From Mallotus nudiflorus (lineage: Eukaryota > Streptophyta > Magnoliopsida > Malpighiales > Euphorbiaceae), in contig CANTUR010000055.1 in the NCBI GenBank assembly GCA_947683625.1, positions 1,736,501-1,800,500 of the forward strand: 64,000 nt of DNA, in the 5' to 3' direction. How positions within the stretch are numbered: the stretch's first letter is position 1; each line of letters opens with the position of its first letter. Shown piece after piece: positions 23,201-34,972 of this stretch. The position numbers and the translations under genes are program-made. The notes beneath the pieces are model-generated. The model did not search any database and had not been told where the DNA came from. It saw nothing but the letters and a program-made list of their open reading frames with translations.

Positions 23201-23402
23201 ATATGTGATGTGATGAGTTTTGAATTGAATCCAGTTGATATAGATGATATTGTAATATTTATGATTTTATTTTCCGCTGCATATTATATTTTTATTGTTA
23301 TTATTGCATATTTATTTTATTTTTAGGCTTGCTTCGGGTTCCGGATTCGAAAGAATTCCCGTTCCCTAGCGCCGGTCATGACCCCTGTTTTGGGTCGTGA
23401 CA
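20289..23402 (+). repeat. 3' LTR of the Tekay element
   Basis: Near-identical to 12111-15268. The T/C tract is shorter (about 30-40 bp lost) and one 11-bp unit is missing near 22190. The twin hairpins, the compound hairpin and the 13598-type hairpin are all conserved. Confidence 0.96.
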
Positions 23403-23407
23403 ATTTA

Positions 23408-24224
23408 CTTCTTATTTGTTTCATTTTCAATGTGAAATTTTGAACTCTAAAATTATACATTATAAAAATTTATATTTTCCTTACAACTTTTCTTTTATTT
23501 CCTATTTAATGTGGAATTTTAAATCTGATCATTACACATTATAGCCACATATTATAACCACATATTTTCCATTCATTTTTCTTCAACATATTCATTTTCT
23601 CAAACTAATAGAGCTTAATTTCTACAATTTATAATACCTTTTTATATTTTTTGAACTGGAACCTTACACTATAGTATCCCAAAATTTTTTGTGAAATTTT
23701 AGTTTTTATAGTATGTTTCATTTAGAGAAAAAATAAATAAAACAATGGTGGTTTACCTTTTAAATTTCTACTATTTTTATGTTTAAATTAATTTTAATTT
23801 TTTTTACTTATTAATCTATTGTATTTACTTAATGTTGATGTTAATGATAATATTAATTTAAATTACAAATATGTAATTTATATTATATTTAATAATGTAT
23901 ATCTACTTAATACTGCATTACTATTTCATTATATTTACTCAAAATTATAGTTATTTAATATAAAAAATAATTTACATTAAAAATACAAAATTTATCATGA
24001 AATTAAAATTATATTTAATAATATTTATTTAATTAATATTGATGCTTAATAATTTAAATTATATTTATTTAATACAAATTTTAATTTTAATATTAATATT
24101 AGTTCATATAAAAATTGTATAATTTCATTATTAATATGTAATCTTTATTATAAAATTCAGTAATTTTATTACAAATATAATTTTTGTTTACTATAATTAA
24201 AAAATTTAATCGTATTACTTATTA
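23408..24224. other. Very AT-rich spacer
   Basis: No coding frame is supported. Two loosely similar blocks (from about 23430 and 23515, both with atgtg(a)gaaatttt...attacacattata-type text) suggest old tandem duplication. A stretch near 24106-24172 resembles 25308-25372 on the far side of the foldback. Confidence 0.5.
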
Positions 24225-25250
24225 TATTATTTTTTCAATTAAATCCTATAATTTTTTATTTTTTTTACAATCAAATTCTATAAGTTTCATAAAAGTTTTC
24301 CATTAATCAAAAAAAATTTTCGTTAGTCAACCTTTAAAGTAAAAAATTTTTTTTTTACATTTTTCTCCTAAAACTATATTAAAAAAATGTTATTTTGATA
24401 TTTTAAATAAATAATATTTTTATTTTCATTTGTGACTTTTTCTATTTCTTAACTTTCATAATAACTATATAACCCGCTAAAATAAATTTAAAAAATAAAA
24501 ATAAAAATTTGAGAATGATAAATAAAACTAATAAAACTCTATCAAATTAGAGTTAGTTAAATTTTTAAAAAATATTTCTTTAAATTAGGCTATTTTATAA
24601 TAAATACCTGAACAATGAAATAAGTTAATATATTCTTATTATAATTTTAATTTTTATAATAAAAATAATTAATTTAAGATAAAATATAACAAAATTTTCT
24701 ATTTTACCTTAAATTAATTACATTTTATAATAATAAATAAAACCATTAATAAAAAAAATGTTATTTTTCATTTCTTTTTTTTTTTTTGTAACATAGTCTA
24801 ATTTAAAGAAATATTTTTAAAATTATCTAATTAAGATACAATTGAGTTTAAAATTTATTTAAAATATGACATAAATTATAATATTGATATAACTAAATAA
24901 TCAAAATACTTAATTAATTTTATTTATCATTGTTAATAAAATAATAATTTATGATTTTTTTTTCAATTTTAAAATTTCTTAAAATTATTTTAGTGAGTTA
25001 AATAGTTATTAAAAAAGTTAAAATAGAATAAGTCATAATTAAATAATGTTATTTATTTAAAATATCATAAATGACATTTTTTAATAGTTTAAGGACTAAA
25101 ATGTAAAAAAAAAGTTTGATTTTGAGGGTTGACTAATAGAAAATTGCTTTGACTAATGAATAAGACTAATAGAAAAGTTTTTTAAAAATTATAGAACTTG
25201 ATTGTTAAAAAAAATTTCTTATAAGACTTAATTGAAAACATGATATAATT
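24225..25250. mobile_element. 1 kb foldback (full-length inverted repeat, MITE-like)
   Basis: The left arm (about 24225-24690) is matched in reverse complement by the right arm (about 24705-25250), with hardly any spacer (centre near 24695). Clear paired landmarks are ttcaattaa / ttaattgaa at the tips, acaatcaaattctata / tatagaacttgattgt, and atattttaaataaataa / ttatttatttaaaatat. It has no coding capacity. A transcript would form a very long hairpin. Non-autonomous DNA transposon is the most likely origin; the family is not identified. Confidence 0.75.
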
Positions 25251-26022
25251 TATAAAACTAATAATGTTGTTATCCCTTAATAATATACTTTATACTAATA
25301 CTACTTTATATCAAAATTATATAATTATTATTATAAATATATAATCTTTATTATATTTAGTAATTTAAATTATATATAATTTCTATTATGAATATATAAT
25401 TTCTTTTTAATATCATCACCTAATACCAATATTTAAATTAACAAGATAGTAAATGAGCTTGTTTGCAAGTTAGTCCACGAGCCTACAAATAAGGTTGTTC
25501 GTGAATTTCCCTTAATTCTCTCCTTAGTTGACACCCACTGAGTGGCCCTACTATCAAACCACCGATAACCACCTAACATCCTCTCCTTTGTCCTCCCTTG
25601 ACAGTCTCCAAGCAACCTATTATTAGTGGTATGGTAAGTGCGGCGTGGCAAAAGGCCTAGGAAATGAGGAAAGAAGACATTCGAACATCATAACCTTAAT
25701 CTCCACCATTTCAACCAAGAGAAACACTGAGCAGTCAACCACTTCAAATTTCCTTAACCTCCACAATGATATGACAACCCAAAACTAATAATAATCAACG
25801 CACCATAAGCCATCAACTCTAATGTTATCTTATCCTCACTATAAAAATTCAGCTCCATAGTAGAGGTCAAAACTCGAACCCTAAGGACACGTGACTGACA
25901 CTAGGGAATGAGATACTGTGAAGCTTCCAAAACTCGTAGTAAGCTTAAGAAAGTTTTCACATAAAATAATTAATTAACTTTAAAATTCTAATGAAAATCT
26001 AGAAAAGTTTCCCTTGTCCAGG
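25251..26022. other. Spacer, nothing recognised
   Basis: The first part is AT-rich and resembles sequence left of the foldback. From about 25440 the composition becomes more balanced, but only short open frames are found and none resembles a known protein. Possibly an eroded transposon. Confidence 0.4.
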
Positions 26023-28292
26023 TGTAAGCATCTAATTTCGAGATGATTTGAGTTTGGATGCGACAGAGGACTTGATGATGAAAATTGACTGTGAAATTAT
26101 ATTTATTGGGTCTAATTTATTGATTTTGAAATAAATTATAAATTATTTTTATTTTATTTTATTTATTTATTTTAGGACTTACATTTAAATTTTATTTTTT
26201 TTATTTATTTCTTTGAAAAAGGTTTCAAAAGTAAAATAGAGAAAATTAAAAAAAAAAAAAAAGAAGTTGCATCGGAAATGTAGATATCCAATTGAAAATC
26301 TATATTTCCAATCGGAAATGTAGATTTTCGATTGGAAATCTACACTTCTGACCGGCACTCCGCAATTTTTATTTATTATTTGATATTTATTTTATTTATT
26401 ATTTTTTTTATTTTACTTATATACTTATTTTTGATTGGTTGTTATTTTTATTTTATTAGATAAATATATTGATAAATTTGTTTTTTATTAGATAAATAAC
26501 AAAAAAATTGTTTTAATTGATTTTTATCATGAACCTAATGTAGGGTTACAAGATTATGTTTCTATATATTTATCTTTTTCTTTTCACAAGGGGGCTCCTA
26601 GGGTTTTATTATTTTTTCGTCTACTTTCTCTGATTCTTAATGGAGCTATAATACACCCACTTGAATTTTTATATGTTTTTCTTTAATTATTTGCCAAAGA
26701 AATCAAATCAAATATTCTAAAACCACAGACAAACGCAACAAAAGCCACAAGCTTTTATCAATGGTGATCATTTTTCTTAGGGAAATCAATACTACATCTC
26801 ATTCTCAAATTTTCTTCTCCTTCTTCTTTTATTTTTATTTTTATTTTATTTTTTATATTTAATTTTGTTCATTATTATTATTATTTTTAATCATCCATTG
26901 ATTAATTTTTTTTGTTTTTATTATTCTCTTGAAGGATGGGGTGACATGAATTCACTATGAGGAACAAAACCTATAGAGAACCTGTGAAGATCCATGGAAT
27001 GCCATGAATTAAATTTTGTACTTGAACATAGTTTTTAGGGTTTATGGGTATTTTATTTATTTATATTTTATCAATTTTTTATTTTTTATTTTTATTTGTT
27101 TGGCTTTTTGGGTTGTATTTAATTTTATTTTTAATTTGCAATAAATAATTGTAATAGCCCTAGTAGTGGGAATAGTGGAATCCTGTGTATGTATTATGTG
27201 TTTTATTTTAATTAATTGGTTAGTAAAATTAGGGTTTCAATTTGGTAAATTAATTAAAATCAATGACATAGAAAACAAAATTAGGGGTTTTTAAAATTAA
27301 TTAGATTTAACTAAATAGAATTAGGGTTGCTTGTTAATTATTTTATTTATTAATAATGTGTTAATTAATTGTTTAAGGTCACTTCAACTAAATTAGGTTT
27401 TTTTTTTTATTTGTTGAATTTATTTCTTTGTTGGATTTTATTCTGTACACAAGTTTAATATTATGTTCAGTGATTTTTTTTAGGCCTATAATAATGTAGG
27501 TTAATAAGCCCAATTAAATAGGTTTAATTAATTAAAATAAATTTTAGGCTTATAATTTAATTAGACTTTAGGTTAGAAATAATTTAGGCTCATTTAGCTA
27601 ATTTAAACCTAAGTCCACGTTAGGATAATTAAAATTAATTAGATTTAGCCCATTAAATTAAAGCATTTTCCACAACTTATAGATTTAAGATCATCTTCGA
27701 ATTAAAACATGTAGAATTAGGCCCGTTAATTTAAATACTTTATAATTTGTAAATTTAGACCTATTCTTAAAGTTAAAATAAGTAGACTTAGGATCATAAA
27801 TTAAAATTGAATAAAAATTAGGCCCATTAGTCTTTAGGATCACTTGTAAATTAAAACATGTAGATTTAACCCATTTATTTAAAATCAATGTACATTAGAC
27901 TAATTTAGAGATTATAAACTTAAATGAATGCATTATTTACATTTTTTTTTCATGACTAGTTTGTCTGGAGTTAATTTTTTAAATAAAGGGTTTATATGAA
28001 ATTGCATGTAAATAGAGGATAAAATAGTAATTCATAAAGTAATTCTAAATGAACACGAGACTAAAAAAAGTTAGTATTCTGTATTCAGAATCTCCTAGTT
28101 GTGGTGCTAACTTTCTTTTAGAGAATCGAGTACCACCATTTTCAATTTGTCCCAGTTATTACCTTGGTTGACAACTCCTCAATTTCACACCATGTCTTTG
28201 TGAAAGTGGTTAGGGTATTCTTTAGAGCCATGAGCTCAAATAGTGTCATGGTTGCTAAAATCTTGGATGCGCGCTAAACCCTGCTATCTATA
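26023..28292 (+). repeat. Family G LTR, copy 1
   Basis: It starts TGTAAGCATCTAATTTCG and ends ...TGCTATCTATA, where TCTACA would be expected, followed directly by a primer site. Long stretches match copies 2 and 3 (for example the aggcccattaa-rich and gcgcgctaaaccc parts). A palindromic stretch lies at 26271-26345. Confidence 0.85.
26271..26345 (+). repeat. Short palindromic repeats inside family G LTR copy 1
   Basis: Alternating forms of tcggaaatgtagat and atctac/ttccaat recur in both orientations. gtagattt and aaatctac form an 8-bp stem with an 8-nt loop. Copy 3 has unrelated palindromes at the equivalent place and copy 2 has none. Confidence 0.75.
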
Positions 28293-28293
28293 G

Positions 28294-28311
28294 TGGCGAC
28301 TCCATTGGGGA
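28294..28311 (+). other. Primer binding site of the family G element
   Basis: TGGCGACTCCATTGGGGA starts one base after the LTR end. This TGGCGACTCC.. type is common in plant Tat/Ogre-like elements. The primer tRNA is not assigned from sequence alone. Confidence 0.75.
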
Positions 28312-29160
28312 TAAGAGATACTAATTCTACTTGTGTTCTTTAAAGTTATTTGATATTATTTTATTCTTGCATTCATTCTACATGTCCCTATTAACGGATG
28401 GCGTTGGTTTATGGTTCCATGATTCCACTAGCTTCATGGGATTATAAATTAGCTAACCATCACTTTTAACCTTAACTCGGTTTAAGAGAGATTACCAGGC
28501 TGATATGTCTAGAGTTTGTAACCCAAGTCCTAAAAGGGGGCAGTTTTCTCTTGAGTTTGCAAAGGATGTCAGGCCTCTTTAACCTTAGCCTATAACTCAA
28601 GTCCTAAAGGAGGGCATATTGCTAAGGGAACCTTGACCTTTTTCACCGGACTCAGCTTATGTAATAGCTTAGTAACTTCCCTTAGGATTACCCAAATTGC
28701 TTGTGAATGTTGCCATAATGTATTTCTATCTATAAAGGCCTAAGCCCATACTTTAGAAGCCCATTTGGGTTAATAAAGATTGGGCTAATCTTTTATACCT
28801 AGAAATACTATTTTTATGCTTTACTGCTTTGAGAGATTTGGTGTACATGTCAGTTCTTGATATCCCTTGTTGATATTAAGGCCAAGATAAAAAATCCTAG
28901 GAATAGTGACTCATCATTGAACTTGCGTGTAAGAGGAATAAGGTTGGAAGTACATTGTATACTTAATTATTACTTACTACTTATTACTTGTTTTCTAGCA
29001 CGTGCATCATGCATACATGCATTTCACGTATCATACTAACACTTTCTTTTACAACCATTATAGATTCATTCGGGTCTTCCTGCATTTGAAAATGGAGTAA
29101 TGGCAAATTAGTGAGAACTAATTTGAGTCTAAAATTAATAACTAAAGAAATCCTTTATAG
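28312..29160 (+). other. Leader region of the family G element
   Basis: Non-coding leader between primer site and gag. It contains two similar blocks around 28510-28610, both with aactcaagtcctaaa..gggca-type text, which look like an internal duplication. Confidence 0.5.
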
Positions 29161-30817
29161 TTTGGAAAGGAGGCCTATCAACTCGCTTTACCTAAAAGCT
29201 ACACCAACTCAAACAAAAGAGATAAAATAACAATAATGAGGAAACTGGACCTTAGAAGACATTAAAGGAGCTTTAATGGATGACATAAGAGCAATGATGC
29301 AAGATGAACTAAGACAAGCCTTAGTTGGGTTAATGCCACTAGTTGTAGCTGCAGCTGCACCCATTGTATAATTCCACCAGCTGCTGTTGTGGAAGATCCA
29401 CCTAGTAATAATGACAATACTGGGGGAAATCATTGAATGCTGCAAGGAATATGTCTGTTGTGGAAATGAAATATGAGGATGTGGAGAACCTTTTGGTAGA
29501 GAAAGCCAAGAAAGAATCACTTGAGTTGGTTCAGGAACTTGAGTCAAGGCAGATGAAAGCATTGGCTCAAAAGATGTCTAAGATGGAAGAGTCAGTGAGA
29601 GGTCAAGGCATGGGGTATCCATTTGATTTTGATGACATGATAAGCATTGATGGAGATAAATTTTTAGACAAATTTAAAATGTCTCAATTATAAAAGTTCA
29701 ATGGTTCTAGAGATCTAAGGATTCAGCTTATCCAATATACCATAACTATGAACACCATTAAAGCCCTATTATCTATGGTTGCTTAATTGTTTGTGTTTTC
29801 CTTAGAAGGAATACCTATGAATTGGTATTATAGGTTAGATAAATCACTCTAGACTAATTAGAGAGAACTATGTTCTATTTTTTTAAAAGCAATATGACTA
29901 TAACACCAGGTTAGAAGTGTCTATTAAGGATTTAGAATTAACCAAGTAGAAGCCTAATGAATCATTTTAAATTTTTTGACTAGATTCATGAATAAGGTAG
30001 GATTATTAAAAAATAAGCTAGCTGAAAAGGATAAGGTTAGGATGATTGTTCGAAATGTCTCACCTAATTTGGTTGAAAGGTTGATGATGAACCCTAAGAC
30101 ATTCGTAGACCTTTATGATGATGGGTTACAAGCTGAGGAGATTGAAAGTGAGAAAAAGAAGGTTACTAAAAGTACCAGAGCAAGAAACTACCCAATTGAG
30201 GGCACACATTAAGGAAACACTAGTCGGATTGTGGAAGTGCATGTTATTCAACAACTAAGGAGATTCTCCAATTTTAACTAACCTTTATCTAAATTCCTTG
30301 ATCCAAAAAGACCTGCTTCGACCCTTAACTTTTTTCAAACCACCAAACCTAAATGTCCCTGGCTATAACCTAAATAGTTACTACAAATTCCATTAGGTAA
30401 TTGGCCATTCCACTAACTCTTGCATGCACCTTAATATATGAAATTCAAAACCTCATAGACTTTGGAAAGATCATAGACCCTGAAAGTCCAAGCACTATAA
30501 AAAATCCTTTCCCAAACTATTAAAATATTCTACCCCCAACCACTATGATGATCAACTCAGGAGTAAGTGAGGAAGAAGTGCTAAACTTCTTTGAGGACCT
30601 TAAAACTAATGAGAAATCTCCTAATGCCCCTAAACATGTGGAAAGAGTAGAAGACTTATTGGGACAACCTTCAGGCCAATTTGACTACAAAGTGTTTTAC
30701 ACTAAAGCACCTTCTTTTAATATACCCTTCGAGTTGATTGTGCCTATAGGATGGGGTGATGAGTTTGATGATGAGAAGTTATTAGATGAAAAAGAAAAAT
30801 GTACAATTAAGGTATAA
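29160..30817 (+). pseudogene. Gag remnant of the family G element
   Basis: A Met/Gln/Ala-rich N-terminal stretch (LEDIKGALMDDIRAMMQDEL) is followed by the open block 29433-29693. The Retrotrans_gag core lies at 29695-29960 with several stops (KFNGSRD, LEGIPMNWYYRLD, KPNESF). The block 29976-30212 contains KVRMIVRNVSPNLVERLM, typical of Tat-type Gag. The block 30545-30817 is acidic and in another frame; it may be the Gag C-terminus. Several stops and at least one frame change make it non-functional. Confidence 0.7.
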
Positions 30818-31199
30818 AAAGATGAAGTCATGGAAACAGTTGGTGAGAAGATGCAAGAATAACCATTATGTCAGCCACCTGAAGGACAACCACCTTGAGA
30901 CTCGGCATCCCTAGCATCTAGAATAGGAAATAAATTTTCTTATTGTCTTCTTTCAATAAAATTTTAGTTTCTTTAGAACTTATTTTTTTTAGTGATCGAT
31001 GATATGAATTTTGATCATGCTTACTTATATAATGTACATCCTAATTGTAATGTGCATTATAATATTGATTGCATTTGCATCTTTGACATAAATTCAATTC
31101 AATTAGATTCATTCAATATGGGCACAAATGAAAATTCAAAAAACATTCATATATCACATGATGTAACTTTTGAGGATAGGAAATTTAAGAAATAATAAA

Positions 31200-33739
31200 A
31201 AAATGATAAAAAAAGAGAAAGAACAAAGAGAGAGAAAAAGAAAAAAAAAGAACAGTAAGGTAAAAATTAGAGAAAAAAATTTAGGTTTGGCTAATAACAG
31301 GAGTTATATCATGTGATGTAATGAATGTTCTCATTTTTATCTTAATGAATGAGTAAAATTAAATTTAAAATTTTTGTTTAGATATTGCATATTCATCTTT
31401 ATCATACTATATAAGTATCTAAATGGAAAGACAATACATAATCAAAGCTCAATTAAAGCTATGAGATCACTATTTTAGTTATGTTTTCTTTTTTTTGCCA
31501 CCCATTTGTGATTTTATTTATAAGTCTAGTATCCTATTGTACATAAATAATTTAGGTGGCTCAATAACTTGCGTTGTAACCCATACCTTGTAACTATCAT
31601 CCATCATTGTATTAGCATTAAGGCTCATATTTTGCTCAAGAGTTCTTTAAACTGCAAGTCCAGTTGTTTTTATCATCAAGAACTCACTTCAGTCAATTCA
31701 CCCACTCCTATGCATCTTCAATACATGAGACTATAACTAATGGGCTTGAATTAATAACAATAGTGGATAAACTGAGTCTCTTGCACAATTCAAGCAAAAG
31801 ACCATGAGAATAGCATAAATGAATTTAGAATGAAACCAGGGGTGAGGCATAAATAAGTAAACTATAGCATCAGAATAGCGAAGATGGAACACTAAAGTAT
31901 AAGATGGAACACTAAAGTATAAGAGCCAATATAGGAGTTATGAGGCATAAATAAGTAAACTATAAGCAATAAGCAATAATTCATCACAGCCCGATCATTT
32001 GTCCAACAAAAGCTCTAGCATCAGAAGTACCATCAGCGAAGCATTCAATGCTCAAACCTACAAGCTGTTGATAAAGCACTTTATTCTTACACTATAAGAT
32101 TAATAACATAGCTCTGTTCTAAACAGAAGACCTATTTGGATCATGCTTACCATACATAAGATGCATACACTTGTATACATTTATTGTGAAATACTTGCTT
32201 TGCATAATAAAGTCTTTGAGCCTAGGCGAGATTATGCAAATACTTTGCTACTAAGATTTAAAATTATTGTGCAAAAAGGTAGTCAGAATGTTCATATATG
32301 AAGGAAAAGGGTAACACTATCAAGGTGAACCTAATACTCAAAGGGACGTTAGACCGTAGGAGCCTAATAAATTATGGGCCCATCTAGCAAAGGAATATCA
32401 CCAATAGTGATACTTGTAAAAGCATAATCCTGGTGACCTCAAGAGGATGGATAGGACACTCAAGCTCCTCAAATTCAACATCCATCTCCATAGTCTCATT
32501 TGGAGTATCATTTGGAATATCTCTCCGCAACAGTTAGTCCAGCGTAGGGTATGGAATATAGAAAAGGTCTAACATGTCAATAATACATTTTTCGGCCCTA
32601 TAAAAGGGAAGGATGCACACAAAACCTAAAATGAATGCACTCTAAAAAAGTTATTTGATTATGAAATAAGATCTCCAACTCCTGAACTTTTTTCATAAGA
32701 GATATCAAGAAGAGGAATAAAGCCCTCTACTATAGCATTAATGGAATGGCGAAAATACAAATGTAGCCCAAAGCCACAACTCCAATGGTGGAGTATCATG
32801 ATCCTGTGATCAGAGACATCATCACCACGATTAAAAAGGAAGAATGCAAAAGAATAATACTACATTTTGATAAAATTTATTCACTTACAAATAGACCATA
32901 CTAACTTATAGTATTTTGTGTAGGGAGAAATAAAAAAGAATGAAGAAAGGGAAAGGAACCGATGAATCAATAGGATTGGGCAAGATAGCTAATGCCAAAA
33001 TACCGATAATTTAAACCCATCGAATAAAATATTGTTAAAACTCATTTAAAATAATAATTTAACTTTTTTTAACTAAGGAAAGAAATATCTCCAATAAGGC
33101 ATCTCTAACCCGAAAGACACTAAAAAGGAGAAGCTATTATTGTTGACTAAAATGTTTTGAAATCAAGTCTACTCTAATTTTATTTATTAAAACTATTTTA
33201 TAGAAAAAAAAAACTTATTTTTATTTTTATATTTGTATATTTTATTATGAAAAATTTCTTATATATATGCTCTCACAATAAAAAATATGAAAATTTTTAA
33301 AATATAAAAACATTAAAAATTCAAAAAAAATAAAGGTTAGGGTTCTATATATAATTATTTAAATTTAGTTAGCACTTGCATGTCTCACGTGTCAAAAAAT
33401 GAGCCCACTAATTGACATGTCAGTTGTTTGTTAAAGTAATTTTAATGGAGAATTAGTTTTACAAATTTTTGAAATATTATGGATAAAATTGACAATAAAA
33501 TTAAATTATAGTATTATTTGCAAGTTGTATAAAATAAAGGTTAGGATTTTTTTATGTAATTTTTCTATTAACTTTTGTTTTTTAAAGGAAATTTTTCCTT
33601 TAACTTAATATAATAAAAGTGAGTATAAAATAATTTCAAAAAATCAAATAACGAATTTTTTCTTTAAATGACCGATAGTACTAAACAATATAACTTCTTT
33701 TTTTATATAAGTTTTTACTTAATTTTTTTTAATTTTGAA
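31200..33739. other. Unassigned region with coding-like minus-strand patch
   Basis: A purine-rich stretch (31195-31260) is followed by low-information sequence. A 20-bp unit (gatggaacactaaagtataa) is duplicated in tandem near 31885-31925. On the minus strand, about 32605-32396 reads as an acidic coding-like segment (DIPNDTPNETMEMDVEFEEL) with one stop, and an adjacent frame carries more. I do not recognise it; it could be the decayed downstream part of the family G element. 33000-33739 is AT-rich with nothing recognised. Confidence 0.4.
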
Positions 33740-34072
33740 ATCCAAATAGGAATGCATTAAGAGGAAATATTAGAATCTAGTACAAAAGACAGGAATAAAG
33801 GAACAACACTCCACTCATTGGCAACAGACTCAAAAATAGCTACTCTTACTAGCATAAGAGCATCACAATTCGCTAAACGCCTAACAAAATGACATTGCAC
33901 CTTTGTAAACTATGATAAGAGACTTCTACAATCATCTATAAGAATACCATAAGCATAGCTATCCTTATAAGAGTTGGTAATGCTTTAAACAATTGTTTGC
34001 GCATCTGATTCAAGCACCACAAAATCTCTACCCGTTCTTTTTAACCAACTGAGGGCCTCACGTACAACCATA
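33740..34072 (-). pseudogene. LINE C-terminal RNase H, distal half
   Basis: On the minus strand this continues the RNase H fold of the LINE segment at 37692 onward (VREALSWLKRTGRDFVVLESD, then CHFVRRLANCDAL). In-frame stops are present. Its A-rich 3' end lies near 33725-33745. The split is caused by the gag-only LTR element at 34073-37691, and joining the flanks with one CATA restores frame continuity. Confidence 0.85.
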
Positions 34073-34762
34073 TGTCACGTGAGTTTTGTTAACCCCCAAC
34101 ACTCACCCACGTGCGGCTTAGCAATACCTCGTCCAACCCACGCAAGTATGCTAATAAGCCTCCTTACCCACACTTTTAGGATCGTGCCTTGGCTTTGGAA
34201 AGCTAGCACACCCACTAGCAAATGTATGCTTAAGAAGAGAAAAGATAGCACAAGTGTTGTGTAGAGAAACCTTTCTTTACACTATACAAGTAAACAAGAA
34301 TGGCTTACAAGAAACTATGCTTCCTATGGCTTTATAAGGCTTAGCTCTCACTTGGCTAGATGGCTCCTAAGACTCCTCTATATGTCCATTTACAAATGAG
34401 GGTGGAGGTATTTATAGGTGAGGATGGGTTACTATTCCCACCTCCTTACTATTCCACCTCCTCATGGGAATTCTCTAGAACCTTCCCATGTCACACTTAT
34501 GGAAGCTTCCCTTCCTCTCCTCCTATGGAGAGTTCTAGACACCCCAAGTCTAGATATTTTCATAAGCTTCCCTAACAACCCTCATGGACTCTCTACACAC
34601 TTCCATAACATGCTAGAGTACTCCACACAACTCTAGCTTATTCTAGCCTATTCTAGAATATTCTATAGTATACCTATATACTATAGTTGAGCTTGGGAGA
34701 ATGTGTGCCTTCCAAACCACCCACCTCAGTGTCAAAACTCCTTAGGCATATTTCCCGTGACA
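34073..34762 (-). repeat. 3' LTR of the gag-only element
   Basis: 690 bp, TG...CA on either strand, nearly identical to 37002-37691. Small open frames inside it are by-products of low stop density. Confidence 0.95.
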
Positions 34763-34778
34763 TTCTCCCCCACCAAAC
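34763..34778 (-). other. Polypurine tract of the gag-only element
   Basis: The minus strand reads tttggtgggggagaa directly before the TGTCACG start of the 3' LTR. Confidence 0.85.
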
Positions 34779-34972
34779 CTAGCGACGCCCTCATCGCTCA
34801 CGAGGCTTTGGCGATTCCAAGAGCTTCACAAGCTTCTTTAACCCTTGAAGCAGCTCCTTTGTCGCCTCCTTATCAAGACCCTCACGCTTGACTCGCGTTG
34901 CTTGAGTAGTCGACTTGCGCCTCCCATGATTTTCCAAGACTCCCTTCTCTTGGTCACGACCTTTTCATGCTC

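Larger units (their letters stand above)
12106..23407 (+). mobile_element. Tekay-type chromovirus (Ty3/gypsy) with long LTRs and target duplication
   Basis: The element is 12111-23402, flanked by a perfect 5-bp duplication ATTTA (12106-12110 and 23403-23407). LTRs are 3158 and 3114 bp. I counted about 16 substitutions between them by eye plus two length changes in simple repeats, so the insertion is recent. Between them are a Met-type primer site, one gag-pol frame ending in a chromodomain-like region, and a polypurine tract. Long LTRs plus a C-terminal chromodomain fit the Tekay (Del) lineage. Five in-frame stops make this copy defective, although all cis signals look intact. Confidence 0.95.
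26023..31200 (+). mobile_element. 5' part of a Tat/Ogre-like gypsy element (family G copy 1), 3' part missing
   Basis: It consists of a 2.27 kb LTR, an adjacent primer site, a leader of about 0.9 kb and a decayed gag. No protease, reverse transcriptase, integrase or second LTR is seen before the next recognisable unit at 33740. The LTR is shared with solo copies at 42165-44183 and 61531-63551, so family G has at least three members here. Confidence 0.75.
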
